A DNA stretch of 64,000 nt from UBA4416 sp040387555. Lineage in GTDB: Bacteria > Bacteroidota > Bacteroidia > B-17B0 > Aurantibacillaceae. The first letter of the stretch is position 1; every line of letters starts with the position of its first letter. The notes under the pieces were generated by a model. It saw only the letters and a list, made by a program, of their open reading frames with translations. It was not told where the DNA came from and ran no database searches. This document shows, piece by piece, positions 62,054 through 64,000 of this stretch. The stretch covers positions 1 through 64,000 of the forward strand of contig JAZKDO010000003.1 of the NCBI GenBank assembly GCA_040387555.1, in the 5' to 3' direction. Position numbers and translations under genes: made by a program.

Positions 62054-63946
62054 ATGGATAAAAAATCGCTTATTGGTTTAGGATTAATTGCCGCTATTTT
62101 AATTGGTTGGCTGTCATTAACCGGGCCAAGCAAAGAACAAATTGCACGTAATAAACAAATAAAAGATTCGATTGAACTTGCAACTAAAATAAATCTGGTT
62201 GCGGAAGAAGCAAAACTAGCAGTAAAAAAACTGGAAGAAAAAACAGATACAACTGTAAAAACTCCCATTTCCGATTCTCTACTTCAGTTGACAAATATAG
62301 GTTTATATAGAGATTTTGCAGTTGCATCAAATGGGAAGCCGGAAATTGTAACCATTGAAAACGAGAATATAAAAGTTTTTATTTCTACAAAAGGAGCTCA
62401 TGTTGAAAAAGTTATTTTAAAAAAATATAAACGTTATGGCAGCACACAGCCTTTAATTTTATTTGATAAAGATTCTACTTCTCAATATATGGAGTTGAAC
62501 GCTTATGCAAATAATATGCGCATTAATACTGACAGTTTTTATTTTAAGCCATCATCGGTTTCAGAAATAGCAAACGTGGATGCTTCCAAATCAATAGTGT
62601 TGAAACTTGAAACGTCAAAACCTGAAAGTTATATAGAGTTTGTTTATTCTTTAAAGGGTAATGAATATATGCTGGATTACGATGTGAATTTTGTAGGAAT
62701 GCAAAACATTATTTCATCAAAAGATAGTAAAATTAAAATGCATTGGTCACAAGCTATGCCATCACAGGAGAAGCATATTACAAAAGAACGCGAGGCTGCC
62801 ACAGTTTATTATAATGAAGTGAATGATGGAGTTGATTATATAAATGCAAGAAAGAATGAAGAAAAAATATTTGCAGAGAACAATGTTAAATGGGTTTGTT
62901 TTAAACAACAGTTTTTTAATTCAACACTGATCGCTGATACTGAATTTTTAAAGGAAGGGAGTTATGTTAAAACCTCTGAAAATCCAGTGTCTAAAGAATT
63001 TGTTAAGACTATTACAGCAGAAGTTTCAATTCCATTTAAACATAGTTCTTCTGAAAAATTTGGGATGGCGTATTATTTTGGTCCTACACAATACAATACA
63101 TTAAAAGCATATGACCTCGATCTTGAAAAAATTATCCCTTTAGGCTGGAGTGTTTTTAGTTATATCAACAAATGGATGATAATACCGTTGTTCAATATTT
63201 TTTCTGGCTTAAATAGTGGAATCATTATTTTAATTCTGACTTTAATTCTGAAGACATTATTATTTCCTATCGCTTATAAAACTTATATGAGTAGCTCAAA
63301 AATGAGAGTTTTAAAGCCTGAGATAGATGAGTTAAATGCAAAATACGAGAAGAATGATGATCCAATGAAAAAGCAGCAGGAAACAATGGCGTTGTATCGT
63401 AGGGCAGGTGCAAACCCTCTTTCAGGTTGTTTGCCAATGTTACTTCAGTTTCCAATTCTTATTGCTTTATTTGGTTTTTTTCCTGCAGCAATTGAATTAA
63501 GACAAAAAGGATTTTTATGGACAGATGATTTATCCACTTATGATTCCGTATACAATTTTGGTTTTGAAGTTTGGGGCTTCGGAGATCATGTTAGTATGTT
63601 TGCAATATTAATGTTCGCTTCAACTATTATTTATACATGGATGAACCAGGCGATGCTTCAGCCACAGCAAACGCAAATGCCGGGCATGAAGTATATGATG
63701 TATTTAATGCCAGTGATATTTTTAGCAGTAATGAACAGTTATGCAGCGGGTTTAAGCTGGTATTATTTCCTTGCTAATATTATTACCTTTCTTCAAACAT
63801 GGTTGATGAAAAAAATTATTGATGATGGAAAGATTAGAGAACAATTATTAGCTAACATGAAAAAACCTGAGAAGAAATCAGGATTCCAGGCTAAGCTGGA
63901 AGAAATGGCAAAACAACGCCAACAGCTACCAAGTAAAAAGAAATAA
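62054..63946 (+). CDS. yidC: Membrane protein insertase YidC
   Basis: YidC inserts proteins into the inner membrane, alone or with SecYEG. From ATG 62054 it has 630 residues, typical of Bacteroidota: an N-terminal membrane segment (LIGLGLIAAILIGWL), a large periplasmic beta domain (~95-340), then the conserved five-helix core (IIPLFNIFSGLNSGIIILI, FPILIALFGFF, MPVIFLAVMNSY) and a basic tail (QQLPSKKK). A longer reading from TTG 62027 overlaps the promoter box. The conserved core ends NIITFLQTWLMKKI. Confidence 0.95.
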   Translation: MDKKSLIGLGLIAAILIGWLSLTGPSKEQIARNKQIKDSIELATKINLVAEEAKLAVKKLEEKTDTTVKTPISDSLLQLTNIGLYRDFAVASNGKPEIVTIENENIKVFISTKGAHVEKVILKKYKRYGSTQPLILFDKDSTSQYMELNAYANNMRINTDSFYFKPSSVSEIANVDASKSIVLKLETSKPESYIEFVYSLKGNEYMLDYDVNFVGMQNIISSKDSKIKMHWSQAMPSQEKHITKEREAATVYYNEVNDGVDYINARKNEEKIFAENNVKWVCFKQQFFNSTLIADTEFLKEGSYVKTSENPVSKEFVKTITAEVSIPFKHSSSEKFGMAYYFGPTQYNTLKAYDLDLEKIIPLGWSVFSYINKWMIIPLFNIFSGLNSGIIILILTLILKTLLFPIAYKTYMSSSKMRVLKPEIDELNAKYEKNDDPMKKQQETMALYRRAGANPLSGCLPMLLQFPILIALFGFFPAAIELRQKGFLWTDDLSTYDSVYNFGFEVWGFGDHVSMFAILMFASTIIYTWMNQAMLQPQQTQMPGMKYMMYLMPVIFLAVMNSYAAGLSWYYFLANIITFLQTWLMKKIIDDGKIREQLLANMKKPEKKSGFQAKLEEMAKQRQQLPSKKK

Positions 63947-63948
63947 TG

Positions 63949-63980
63949 AAAAAAGTCTGCTATTTAGCAGACTTTTTTCT
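63949..63980 (+). terminator. Intrinsic terminator after yidC
   Basis: AAAAAAGTCTGCTA (63949-63962) pairs with TAGCAGACTTTTTT (63965-63978) over about 13 bp, with a T-run built into the 3' arm. It lies two bases after the stop codon. Confidence 0.88.
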
Positions 63981-64000
63981 TGAGTTGAATTCTTACTACA

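Noticed and set aside
1..64000. CRISPR array, tRNA, rRNA, prophage or transposase
   Set aside because: No direct-repeat/spacer series, cloverleaf-like sequence or integrase/transposase frame was found by reading the window; absence is not proven without a search tool.

Overview
The window is from an AT-rich chromosome of the phylum Bacteroidota (class Bacteroidia or Flavobacteriia-like; genus not determinable). Evidence: type IX secretion (T9SS) C-terminal sorting domains, a PorV-family protein, a TonB-dependent receptor with a carboxypeptidase-regulatory N-domain, Bacteroidota-type promoters (TTG/TTTG, about 19-20 nt, TAnnTTTG), almost no Shine-Dalgarno sequences, and a Bacteroidota-length RpoB/RpoC pair. 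No tRNA, rRNA, CRISPR array, transposase or prophage gene was recognised.

Layout. (1) 1-9976: the ribosomal protein/RNA polymerase operon rplA(partial)-rplJ-rplL-rpoB-rpoC, with a strong hairpin between rplL and rpoB, a palindromic repeat between rpoB and rpoC, and a terminator after rpoC. (2) 10048-17507: two tandem genes for giant secreted T9SS proteins. Their N-terminal propeller-like repeats are unrelated (14 each), but they share one dockerin-like/cohesin-like/sorting module. (3) 17543-22207, minus strand: tig, a ketoacyl-ACP synthase III, a 138-residue unknown, a BtrH-like protein and a coiled-coil lipoprotein. (4) 22526-26900: SGNH-SGNH-MBOAT, a probable surface-glycan O-acylation module; a GT2 glycosyltransferase converges on it. 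(5) 28506-36298, minus strand: M16 peptidase, an HD-CoaD fusion, a T9SS subtilase, a MORN-like secreted protein and purB. (6) 36561-41657: small membrane protein, IcmF (fused isobutyryl-CoA mutase), SRPBCC-GyrI-like protein. (7) 41782-44862: two tandem SpoIIE/PP2C-type phosphatases, the first with TPRs and apparently an ATT start. (8) 44859-48029, minus strand: a seven-heme TPR lipoprotein cytochrome and aroB. (9) 48406-51368: typA, dCMP deaminase, a very basic secreted protein. (10) 51672-61012: TonB receptor, 1,503-residue exported protein, PorV-family protein. (11) 61091-63946: greA, HIT protein, yidC.

The most unusual signal is a dispersed palindromic repeat family with core GGTGACTGA...CTCGAAG.CACC or GACTCCGCTCGAA. 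It lies between rpoB and rpoC, after rpoC, around 18.2 kb, and also inside coding sequence: two in-frame insertions between heme motifs of the cytochrome, and the C-terminus of a lipoprotein. This resembles the in-frame palindromic elements of Rickettsia in principle. Other points of note are the paired 14-repeat T9SS proteins, the HD-CoaD fusion, the missed ATT-initiated signal peptide, the TTG start of rpoB, and the TonB receptor/giant protein/PorV triad.
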